Assembly: GCA_014621425.1 (NCBI GenBank)
Contig: JAANBB010000612.1
Span: forward strand, 1-19,736
Source: Cylindrodendrum hubeiense
Lineage: Eukaryota > Ascomycota > Sordariomycetes > Hypocreales > Nectriaceae
Length of the DNA: 19,736 bases
Direction of reading: 5' to 3'
Shown here one piece after another: positions 7,718 to 19,560 of the stretch. The translations under genes were made by a program, and so were the position numbers. The notes under the pieces were generated by a model. It was not told the DNA's origin, made no database searches, and was given only the letters and a program-made list of their open reading frames with translations. Numbering within the stretch: the first letter of the stretch is position 1; the number at the start of each line of letters is the position of its first letter.

Positions 7718-8544
7718 CTACGACTTCAAAGTGCGTCTGCGGCTTCGTCTGCGCCGAGGCGCCTCTGTATCGCCAGCCGATGACGACTTGCCCTTAACCT
7801 TCTTCAGAAATTCTTTGAAGACGCTCAGTAATCTGGTAAGCCGGCTTGAGTTCTTTAGTTTATCAGCGACTTCTCTTGCTTGCAACTCCTTGATATCATC
7901 ACTCCACTTCCGAAGCTGCCGGACGAGTTCCTCTATCGGCTTCATAATCACCTCCCGGTCCGTTGCCGTAGATTCCATAAATACAATGCCCAGCTCGCGC
8001 GCGAGCGCCTCCCCTTCCTGGAAAGACACTTCCCTCTTGTTCTCGAGATCATTCTTGTTGCCGACCAAAATTGTTGGGACCGCAGTCCGCATCTGTTGCT
8101 CAGCCTCGGACATTGGCTTATCTCTCTTGTTACCTGCGCGACGCGGTTTAGGGGCTGGCGTTCGTGCCGCTAGCATTTCATCCCGAAACACCTTGACTTT
8201 GTTGAAAGAGGTCCTGGATGAGATGCTGTAGAGTATCAGAAACGCATCGAAATCTCTGTACTGCATTTTCCGAAGCGCCATATACTCCTCCTCCCCAATT
8301 GAATCTACATAATCGACTACACAGGTCAAACCGTCAACAGTATGTTGCTTTCTGTGATCATCAGAGCCTGTCGGATCATATGTCCCAACCCAGTCGTTGT
8401 AACAGGCCTGATAGATTGCAACCCCATTAGCCAATTTATCCATCTAAATGAAAATGGGCTTCCTACCTGTTCCATCGTTGTTGTCTTTCCGACCCCACCA
8501 TCGCCTAAAATGGAGATTCTATGGCGGCTCACACGTCTCGCCAT
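7718..8544 (-). CDS. Atypical Ras-like small GTPase without CAAX box
   Basis: Two exons (8544-8467 and 8407-7718) around a 59-base intron (donor GTAGGA, branch CTAAT, acceptor ATCAG) encode 255 residues. The G1 loop is GDGGVGKT (14-21) and the effector Thr lies in YDPT (Thr39). Switch II reads DSIGEEE (61-67) where Ras has DTAGQEE, so the positions equivalent to Ras Ala59 and Gln61 are Ile63 and Glu65. G4 is NKND (143-146) and the G5 counterpart is ESTA. A basic insert of about 25 residues (PAPKPRRAGNKRDK...) sits between helix 3 and strand 5. The C-terminus is a basic, amphipathic-looking tail ending PRRRRSRRRTLKS, with no cysteine for prenylation. The fold is clear. Altered GTP hydrolysis and lipid-independent membrane or nuclear targeting are inferences. 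Splicing restores the expected nine-residue spacing between MEQ and YDPT. Confidence 0.88.
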
Positions 8545-9369
8545 GGTGTATGTATGCGGTTTGTTGAAGTTGAGAGATGTAAAGACTGAGGAATCCTGAA
8601 GACATACGAGGTGGGGTAAATATGTTGGCTGCCCCTTGTGCTACATCATATTCCAGGCGCAACGGTCCATACAAAGAAGGATGTGGCTGTGAATCCTTCT
8701 CGTTTCAGGAAGGACCAACAGAAGGTCATAAAACAACAATGAGTGGTGGATATTGACTGGTGGATGCAAGCCAGCTACCATGTGTTGGTCCCTGAGGGGA
8801 AACATGGTGACTCTGGTACGATAAAGAGGCGGGGGTTGTCAGTGATTGATGGTGTGGCTTCGCACGGATGTTGCACCTTTCGGCGGCAAGATCACCAAGT
8901 TCACATGCAACACTGGCTTAACCCTGAGCATAAATAGGCCAGAGATGCGACTAATACGGAGTGAATTCACCAACGTTAACTCGTAAAGAAGTAGAACGCC
9001 AAGGTCAGCAACCCACTCGCCTCAGTCAAAGACAGAAATCACGGTGTCGATACCCCGAATCTAATTGCCGCGGTTAATTAAAACGCTCTGACCAATATCA
9101 GCGGGCATTTCGAGCGCGGTAAAAGATCGATGCAGCGAGTTAGTTTGGAATCCATCTATGCTTTTACCAATGGATCTTGAGAACCTGCTTCCATTTCTTG
9201 ATCTTGACTAGTCAAATTCTAGGCTCGAGAGGAGCAACCATCATTACCATACCATGTAGAACTGAGTCCTTATTTTCTCCTCAAATTGATCTTCAAGGAA
9301 TGTTGCTAAAAATGTACAGGCTGTTTCTTATCAAGATGGCGAGAACTTCAGGTTGATAGGGCATATCAA

Positions 9370-9465
9370 ATGGATCTATAACAGAATACAGGAACAAGCA
9401 TGCGACGACATTTCAATTTGATGAACCCCAAATTGGGTTGTCAATATTCTTAGACACTATTAATT
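9370..9465 (+). repeat. Dispersed duplicate segment, copy B (decayed)
   Basis: This is the counterpart of 7396-7490. Relative to copy A, by eye, eight of ten transitions run G/C to A/T, including CpA to TpA changes. That is compatible with repeat-induced point mutation or ordinary AT drift. Confidence 0.75.
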
Positions 9466-9581
9466 GGTGGGGGTATTTGGTCAACTCAGTTGGTGAGAAT
9501 GGCTGCACGAATCTGTAGAGTCATCATATTAAGGGTTCAATTGGCAGCATTAGGTTAAATCATATTTAAAGGACAAATTAA

Positions 9582-9595
9582 CATCACTAGTGATG
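9582..9595. promoter_or_regulatory. 14-bp perfect palindrome overlapping a TGAGTCA site
   Basis: CATCACTAGTGATG is a perfect palindrome. Its last two bases are the first two of the TGAGTCA at 9594-9600, about 390 bases upstream of the acetyltransferase start. Confidence 0.4.
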
Positions 9596-9600
9596 AGTCA
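9594..9600 (+). promoter_or_regulatory. Gcn4/CpcA (AP-1)-type site 1
   Basis: TGAGTCA matches the bZIP consensus TGA(C/G)TCA bound by Gcn4 and its filamentous-fungal counterpart CPC1/CpcA. Confidence 0.4.
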
Positions 9601-9785
9601 ATGAAGATGCTAGTGTATTCCATCGCATAAGGCCCACTCTCATTTACACGTCGGAGGCGGAGATTCATTCCGAGATTCGCGTAGACTCTCCGGACTATCT
9701 GCCCGAAGTTAGCTGCGATTGCGGCCGATGATAAGCGACTGCATAACAAGGGCGTAGATGATTAGCATGACATCTTTCCAGAACA

Positions 9786-9792
9786 TGAGTCA
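9786..9792 (+). promoter_or_regulatory. Gcn4/CpcA (AP-1)-type site 2
   Basis: A second exact TGAGTCA, 194 bases upstream of the acetyltransferase ATG. Two copies within 200 bases strengthen the case for bZIP control of this gene. Confidence 0.42.
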
Positions 9793-9985
9793 GATAAGGA
9801 GTCATCAGAAAAGTGTATCGAGGTTTTCGTAAAGTATATGTAGTTCGGTAGTGGCATTTGCGGATCTTCAGAAATCCAGATTACCCAACCAAGTACTCGC
9901 CATTTTCTCAGGTAACCCCGGTCCTACCATAGCTGCACATACTCTCAGGCATAACGAAACGGCACTGACCAATGAAGCGACCAAG

Positions 9986-10576
9986 ATGAGTTCTATCGCT
10001 TCTGAGCTTCGAAAAAGAACCTGGACCAAGGACTCGTACTTCATTTCCACGGACGCGTCCTTGATACCCATTCCTAAACTCAACAAGGATTTTGCATCCG
10101 ATGAGTTCTACTGGGGCAGTCCTTTGCCAGATGAAGTCATGAAGGAGATGCTAGAGAGTTCCCTATGCTTCGGGCTCTATGAAGTCGAGTCGAAGCGGGG
10201 CGTTGACGGTGCGGTTGCTGCATCTTCAGAGGCCGGGTCCCAGCCCGACAAGTCGGCACTGACTTTCCTCGGCCTCGCACGTTGTGTGACGGATTTTACA
10301 ACATTCCTCTATTTGACCGACGTTTGGATTGGTCCTGAGAATCAGGGCAAGGGCCTCGGTAAATGGCTCATTCAATGTGTCCAGGAGGTTATCGAGGCAA
10401 TGCCGTATCTGAGAAGGAGCATGCTATTCACAGCCGACTGGCATCGGTCCGTGCCGTTCTACAAGAAGCTCATGGATATGGACGTGGTTGAGTTTCAACA
10501 TGGGGAGGGACTCGCCATGATGGAGCGGAGGGGGAAGGGCCATCCTGGCTATGGGAAAAAGACCAGCGGGTATTAG
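9986..10576 (+). CDS. GNAT-family N-acetyltransferase
   Basis: An intronless frame encodes 196 residues from the ATG at 9986. The frame stays open for 45 more codons to a GTG at 9851, but no ATG exists there. The acetyl-CoA-binding motif A is VWIGPENQGKGLGKWLIQ (113-130), with the Q-x-x-G-x-G/A signature at Gln120-Gly125. It is preceded by a beta strand (FLYLTDVWI) and followed by a helix, then FTADWHRSVPFYKKLMDM (138-155), as expected for the C-terminal half of the GNAT fold. The N-terminal half is less typical, with a Glu/Ser/Ala-rich loop at about 68-90. GNAT enzymes transfer acetyl from acetyl-CoA to an amine; the substrate here cannot be read from sequence. The length is normal for small cytosolic fungal GNATs. 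Confidence 0.85.
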   Translation: MSSIASELRKRTWTKDSYFISTDASLIPIPKLNKDFASDEFYWGSPLPDEVMKEMLESSLCFGLYEVESKRGVDGAVAASSEAGSQPDKSALTFLGLARCVTDFTTFLYLTDVWIGPENQGKGLGKWLIQCVQEVIEAMPYLRRSMLFTADWHRSVPFYKKLMDMDVVEFQHGEGLAMMERRGKGHPGYGKKTSGY

Positions 10577-10663
10577 CTGTCGGGTTCTACTTAGAACCCA
10601 TGTTGAAGTCGGCTGAGCACATTTTAATACAGGGGCAGATTATCCAGCGTACATCTAATATTT

Positions 10664-10669
10664 AATAAA
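10664..10669 (+). terminator. Poly(A) signal of acetyltransferase gene
   Basis: AATAAA, 88 bases after the stop codon, in an AT-rich stretch. Confidence 0.5.
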
Positions 10670-11215
10670 TGTGCATGGGATATCTTAATGGCCTATAGAG
10701 TAGCAGACATTTGTCAAGTACTGCGTACAAGGACATGCTCGAGCTCAACCCTGGTAGCGCGGCGCAAAGGGAAGCTCAACCCGTAACCTCGGATATGTCA
10801 GCTCCCAACATGCCACCTTGGAGTCGCAACCGCACACGCGAAGTCGCAACCATGCGTGGAGCCCCAAAGAAGCGTCTCAACAACCTGAGCAAGTCGCGAT
10901 TTCCCAATTGAATGTTTTTCCCTCACGTCCCGACGGAAGAAGGCTTCATTCGGAGACGAGAGCGAGTCACTGCGTCGCGAGATGCCCCGATCACGGCGCG
11001 GGGAGCGGGGCCACGACCGGAGATCCGAGACGGGCGACGGAGATTCGGGAGGAGCCGAGCTGGAAGGACCGGACTAGCGCAATTTTGGTTCCTCGGGGGC
11101 GGTGTGCAGTGGGGGCAGGAGCGGGACTTCCGGACGAGCTGTGTGCCGGTGGGGTGGAGGGAGGGAGAGAGAGAAGCATGTGCTTTTTGTTTTGTTGGTG
11201 TCTGTTGGTGTGAGA

Positions 11216-11242
11216 TGTGAGACCTGCTGGTGTGAGACCTGC
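11216..11242. repeat. Direct repeat of TGTGAGACCTGC
   Basis: Two exact copies of the 12-mer (11216-11227 and 11231-11242) separated by three bases. Confidence 0.7.
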
Positions 11243-12352
11243 GTGCGGATGGTTTGGTGTCGTTGATGTCATTGCCTGTTTGGGAATCCAATCCAACTCC
11301 ACCAGTTCACCAGTTCACCACTTCTCTCACCTCGCTCACCACGTCTGCCTATGCCATCATGGCTCCCTCGCCATTCGGTCATGACACGGCCGAGCGCCTG
11401 CGGAACCCGAGCCCCCAAAAACCAATGCCCCCCTTGCCGCCGCAATTCGTCGTCCACCCCCACAAAGCGCGACTTGGCCACGGCGCTAGTGCTACCCGTT
11501 GCGCCTACGTCTTGCATGCAGGTGCTGATGGATGTGTCTCAGCGGCGCCATGACAGCCGTCCCCAGGTACCGCTCGGTCAGGTCCCGAAGACCAGTCGTC
11601 GTCGACTTGACCGGCTCGGAAAGCGAGCAAAAGGCTGGGAGGAGGGGGGTAAACGATCAATTGGCAGGGGGGTTGCGATGTATTATTTACCCGCCAGTAG
11701 GCTATATTCGCCAGGGTTGCCCACCGAAACAGACGACGAAGCCACCACCTGATTCTCCTCCTGATCTGCGTCCTCAACAGCAGGACATCAGCACACGATG
11801 GGCTTCAGTTCGTGACATTGACGGCGGACGTCACCCCATAGTCGTAGCAAACCCAAAGATTGGCAGGCCGGCCCACCATTCTGCCTTAGTACCGTAGACA
11901 TGTTGAGCGAAAAAAACGCTGTGGCTGGCCTCTGGTCGCTCTGAGACCCTGCTGCCGGGTTCGGCGTGCCAGGCGAGGGCGCCGACCAGGTTCCCCAGGG
12001 ACTAAAGAAAACGGCCGTGATTCCCACTCGATGTCCGTTGTCGGATCCTGAAGGCCTTTTTTCTCACTCTTGAGCTGCTGCCGCCCGAGTTTTGGAACAA
12101 CATCCATCGATTTTCGCATCCCACTCTTGCGCACGTCTCGGAACCCGGGAAACGAAAGCCACCACAGACAGAAGCCATGTGAGTTTCCTTGAGCCGCAAA
12201 CCCAATTCCCGACCCTCCGGAAGCACTCAGTCGATCAGGTGTCAGCCACCGGCGCCGTCTCCGTCGCAAACGATGTCTTTGGGGGATCGCTGACCAACGA
12301 GAACGGCGCTGCGGCCGCCCGCGATGCCGTCTTTTGCCATGCAATGGCACCC

Positions 12353-12385
12353 ATGCCCGTCTCATGCCCGTCTCGTGCCCGTCTC
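12353..12385. repeat. 11-bp tandem repeat, three units
   Basis: Three head-to-tail (A/G)TGCCCGTCTC units upstream of the PKC leader. The 11-bp period is close to one helical turn and is not a multiple of three, so it is unlikely to be coding. Confidence 0.75.
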
Positions 12386-12460
12386 GTGGCTTGCCCCAAC
12401 CTCGAATCCTCCCTCACTCTGCTCTTGGCCGTCTTGGGCCCCCCCGACTCGTGACATATG

Positions 12461-13013
12461 CACCGGCTGACGCATAGCGACAGTGGAAAAAGGGAAACGG
12501 ACGATTCCCCAGCTTTCTTCCTTAGTCGGCCCCTAAAAAAAGCGGCGACACGCCAGGTTCATCGCATCAAATCCACCTCGTTTCATTGGGGGAGCGCGCG
12601 CTTTATTTGTCGCATCGTCGTCGTCTCGGTCGCCTTCCGTACGCCCCCAGCCAACGTCCGCGCCAGCATTCACCCAGCAAGGCAAGAGCCGCCCGCGCTG
12701 CTCGAGTTACCCGGCGACTTCCTCGGTCCATCCAACCTTACCCACCACCCGTTTAAGGCATCGCCTCTCGCCCTCGCACCTGCAGTGCTTGTGCTTGTGC
12801 AGTTGTGCCCCTCCTGCCGCGAGACCCACGGCACGGCCCCCCCCTCGTCTCGCACGCTCGCACTTCTCGTCCTCGGCCGACGCCCGCCTTGTGTGTGCCC
12901 GTCGTGTCCCTCCTCGTTGATCCTGGCCTGCCTCGCCGGCCACATCCTCTCCCTCCCATACCACCTCCACCTCCCGTCGTCCTGCGCGAACGCATCGCGC
13001 TACCCCCGCCGCC
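12461..13013 (+). promoter_or_regulatory. ATG-free pyrimidine-rich leader of PKC gene
   Basis: The + strand has no ATG for 553 bases before the PKC start. It becomes increasingly C/T-rich (CCTCC/CCACC runs) towards the start. This is the likely 5' UTR and core promoter. The ATG just upstream, at 12458, opens a 217-codon frame overlapping the PKC start, which would block PKC translation if it were transcribed. Confidence 0.5.
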
Positions 13014-16824
<3,811 letters not shown>

Positions 16825-16987
16825 ACGACTGCGATACATGAGAATGAATACGATTTGCATTTCTACGAGACGACGACGGTGCCACGGTGAGGGATTGTCT
16901 TGCCTATCGGATACCCAGGAGCGATGATGGTTAGACGGCCGGACACCGTGGTTTTTGGTGATGTTGATGAAGCGAACCTTGTTGCGG

Positions 16988-17005
16988 GCGACTCTACGGA
17001 GTCGC
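16988..17005 (+). other. UNCG-tetraloop hairpin in PKC 3' region
   Basis: A perfect 7-bp stem GCGACTC / GAGTCGC closes a TACG loop. In RNA this is a C(UACG)G loop, a member of the very stable UNCG class. It lies 164 bases after the PKC stop and is followed by GGTTTTTCG. Confidence 0.55.
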
Positions 17006-17335
17006 GGTTTTTCGTTCGCTTTTATTTTGGTTGAAGCAGAGTTTTTGCTATTAAGCAGCGATTGAAGAAAAATGTATGGTGCCAGCCATCTTGGTAGAGT
17101 ACCGGGTTGGCAGGATGGGGGACGGACGGGGAAGAGCATGCCTGCTTAATAGAAGTCAAGATAATGACGTTGTTGGAAACTAGTCCATTAGAATTCTTGT
17201 TAAAGAGCTGGTATGTGATGTTGTGCTGTGATGTGATGTCTATAAAGCTTCCTTGTATTACACTATGACCTGGTCGGCCATATTTATTCACTTGTGGGTC
17301 ATGAATGGTAGACACGATTTTAGATAATCATTCAT

Positions 17336-17341
17336 TTTATT
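17336..17341 (-). terminator. Poly(A) signal of acyl-CoA dehydrogenase gene
   Basis: The minus strand reads AATAAA about 60 bases after the stop codon, in an A-rich stretch. Confidence 0.5.
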
Positions 17342-17400
17342 TTCCTTTTGTTTTTGGCCACTCTTGTTTGAAGAGACTTTCTAATTTGCTATATCCCATT

Positions 17401-18899
17401 CTATTGGGTGTACTCCTTCTGAATTAGCTTGGCGATGGTGTTCAGCCTGTGATGACTATGTTAGCTGCTTTACACTGTAAGACGACAATGAGAAAGACTC
17501 ACTGGATGTTGCTGGTACCCTCGTAGATGGCACCAATCTTGCTGTCTCGCCAGTACTTCTCGGCGAGACCCTCGCGGACAAAGCCCATGCCGCCCATCCA
17601 CTCGATGGCGAGACCGCTCACGCGACCGGCGACCTGGGAGGCGTAGAGCTTGGCCATGGCGGCGTCGCGGACAAAGTCCAAGCCGGCCTCCTTCTTGCGG
17701 GAGGCGTTGTAGACGAGGGCGCGGGCGGCAGCGATCTCAGTATAAGATTGGGCGATCTGGTGTTGCATGCCCTGGAACTCGCCAACGAGCTGGCCGAACT
17801 GGCGGCGGTCGTTGTAGACGTACTTGACGGCGTTCTCGAAAGAGCCCAGCGCGAGGCCAGTCATCTGGGCAGCGATGCCGATGCGGCCCTCATTGAGCAG
17901 TGAGATGGCGTACTTGTAACCCTGGCCACGCTCGCCGAGCAGGTTCTCCTTGGGGACGAAGACGTCGTCGAGGTTGATGACGCAGGTGCTGCTGGCGCGG
18001 ATACCGAGCTTCTTCTCCTTCTTGGCGATAGAGAAGCCGGGGGTGCCCTTCTCGACGATGAAGGCGGTGATGCCCTTGTAGCCCTTGGAGGGGTCGAGGT
18101 TGGCGAAGACGATGAAGAGGTCCGACTCGATTGAGTTGGTGATCCACATCTTGCCGCCGGAAATGGTGAAGCCGTCGGCCGACTCGGTGGCCTTGGTGGC
18201 CATGGCGAAGGCATCGGAGCCGGAGACGGGCTCGGAGAGACAGAAGGAGGCAACGGTGCCGGTGGCGAGCTGGGGGAGCCACTTCTCCTTGAGGGCCTTG
18301 GAGCCGTACTTGATGATGGCGGTGTTGCAGAGGGTGTTGTGGACGTCGACGAGGACCGAGACGCTGGGGTCGGCGCGGGCGAGCTCCTCGATGCCGATAA
18401 TGGCGGCGGTGAAGTTCATGCCGGCACCACCGTACTCCTCGGGGATCTCGATGCCCATGAGACCCTGCTCGAAGAGCTGCTCTACAATGGCGGGATCCAT
18501 GGCCTCGGCCTCGTCCATGTCGCGGGCGCGGGGCAGGATCACGTCGGTGGCGAACTTGGAGACGGACTCGGCCATGGCGGCCTCGACCTCGGAGAGGTGG
18601 GTGATGGGCGTGGGCGGGATCTCGGTGATGTCGAAGGCCTCGTCATTGCGGCGGGGGGCGGTCGTGGACAAGGGTCGGATGGTGTTCCTGGAGACGGTGT
18701 GGGTGAGCAATGGACGAATTGGGGGATTGGGACGGCAATTGCAGGCCAATTCCTGGCGAGACAGAGAGACGAAGAGCAAGGCTTACACAGTTGTCCGTAG
18801 GATTGCTCGGGGGACAGTCTGGGTCATGGCAACCCGCTGTGTGAGACCCCGTCCTCCCCGCAACGCAGGTCGCAGGACCCGGGAGAACGACGACGACAT
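17401..18899 (-). CDS. Mitochondrial short/branched-chain acyl-CoA dehydrogenase
   Basis: Three exons (18899-18787, 18687-17503, 17446-17401) encode 447 residues. Intron 1 is 99 bases (GTAAGC...CCAG); intron 2 is 56 bases (GTGAGT, branch CTAAC, CACAG). The last exon adds only LNTIAKLIQKEYTQ, completing the conserved GTSNIQLNTIAK end. The ATG at 18899 starts an Arg/Ser-rich, acid-free presequence (about residues 1-52, ending RPLSTTAPRR) typical of mitochondrial import. Acyl-CoA dehydrogenase signatures are CLSEPVSGSDAF (187-198) and the C-terminal EWMGGMGF...YWRDSKIGAIYEGTSNIQ, with catalytic Glu427 by analogy to the family. The FQGMQHQIAQ and AAARALVYNAS segments resemble animal ACADSB, so 2-methylbutyryl- or isobutyryl-CoA oxidation (isoleucine/valine breakdown) is the best guess, with FAD as cofactor and ETF as acceptor. 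A butyryl-CoA specificity cannot be excluded. Confidence 0.94.
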
Positions 18900-19304
18900 G
18901 GCTGTGCGGCTAGGGAGGGTGCCGTGTGGTGTGCGTGAGGTTGTAGTGGGCGGGGGGTATAGTGCGTGCAAGGAAGAGAAGCAAAGGGCCAAGGGAGGGG
19001 AGGAGAGAAGAGAAGAGAGACACGGACAACGCTGATCACAAGCAACGGAGAGGGAGGAGTGACATGTACCGCCGCGGCTGGTCGGCCAGACCTCTTATAG
19101 ATAAAGACCCGACATCAGCGCGCAGAAGAAAGGAAACGAGACGGGCCCCGGCACGAATACAGCGCATAACGCAGCCAAACAACGTCGCCGCCCGCCAGCC
19201 ACACTCGTCCCGAGAGCTGATACCCGGTGCCACGGGCGGCCACGGCACGGTTCGAGGCGTGTGATGCGGCGAGCGTTGAAGCTGCTCGGCCTAAGCGGAG
19301 CCAG

Positions 19305-19310
19305 CCGAGG
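19305..19310 (-). promoter_or_regulatory. CCTCGG element (FarA/FarB/CTF1-type)
   Basis: The minus strand reads CCTCGG, the core site of fungal fatty-acid-responsive regulators FarA/FarB/CTF1 (known from Aspergillus and Fusarium), about 410 bases upstream of the dehydrogenase ATG. It is a single six-base match, so chance is likely enough to keep confidence low. Confidence 0.25.
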
Positions 19311-19440
19311 ATAACCTCCAACACAACCCACTCTGCAGTCTGCGGTTCGGTACTCTAGCGGGTACGTACTCCCCCAAGTCCCCTCCTCGACAGATCTCCC
19401 CGCATTGTGGAGGACGGACGTTGCCCGGCGATTACCCGTG

Positions 19441-19448
19441 TGACGTCA
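19441..19448. promoter_or_regulatory. Perfect CRE palindrome (TGACGTCA)
   Basis: An exact 8-bp cAMP-response element, the site of ATF/CREB-type bZIP factors such as fungal Atf1/AtfA, 261 bases upstream of the rightward gene. Confidence 0.5.
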
Positions 19449-19552
19449 AAAATGCCGGTGCTCTCTTCCCGCCGCGAGAGCTGGCATGTGCTTGTTACCC
19501 CGGACAGAAAAAACACGGAGGCCGGAGGATTGGATACTCCGAAAATGGCACA

Positions 19553-19560
19553 TCACGTGA
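19553..19560. promoter_or_regulatory. E-box palindrome (TCACGTGA)
   Basis: An exact CACGTG with TCA/TGA flanks, the preferred type of site for Cbf1-like bHLH factors, 149 bases upstream of the rightward gene start. Confidence 0.5.

Larger units (their letters stand above)
8545..9985. other. Long divergent intergenic region
   Basis: A 1.44-kb gap between the outward-facing Ras-like and acetyltransferase genes. It looks more AT-rich than neighbouring coding DNA. It holds a decayed copy of the golgin 3' flank (9370-9465), a 14-bp palindrome and two TGAGTCA sites. A 64-codon minus-strand frame at 9555-9749 lacks an ATG start and was not accepted. The remainder shows nothing recognisable. Confidence 0.6.
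10577..13013. other. Extended upstream region of protein kinase C gene
   Basis: About 2.4 kb without a confidently supported gene. It includes the acetyltransferase 3' end, GC-rich pyrimidine stretches, short tandem repeats and several short ORFs in different frames (11351-11897). Those ORFs cannot be joined by phase-compatible splice sites that I could find. A minimal ATG-TGA uORF overlaps a GTGAGT donor at 12177-12184. Confidence 0.55.
16825..17400. other. Convergent 3' region of PKC and acyl-CoA dehydrogenase genes
   Basis: A 576-base gap with the 3' UTRs of two tail-to-tail genes. It contains a stable hairpin (16988-17005) and, on the minus strand, an AATAAA at 17336-17341. TGTGATG is repeated around 17213-17240. 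No ORF is supported. Confidence 0.6.

Noticed and set aside
9555..9749. 64-codon minus-strand frame as a gene relic
   Set aside because: It has no ATG start, no recognisable motif, and overlaps the first TGAGTCA site. A relic is possible but unsupported.
10735..10911. 58-codon frame (MLELNPGSAAQ...) after the acetyltransferase
   Set aside because: Short, no domain, and in sequence containing GTCGCAACC repeats. No evidence of expression signals.
16988..17012. Hairpin plus T-run as a bacterial rho-independent terminator
   Set aside because: The genome is clearly fungal with spliced genes, so bacterial termination does not apply. The hairpin itself is retained as a finding.
18085..19035. 316-codon open frame antisense to the acyl-CoA dehydrogenase
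   Set aside because: It lies opposite a well-supported dehydrogenase with family signatures. Codon bias at the third position (G/C) keeps the antisense frame open, and the product has no recognisable features.
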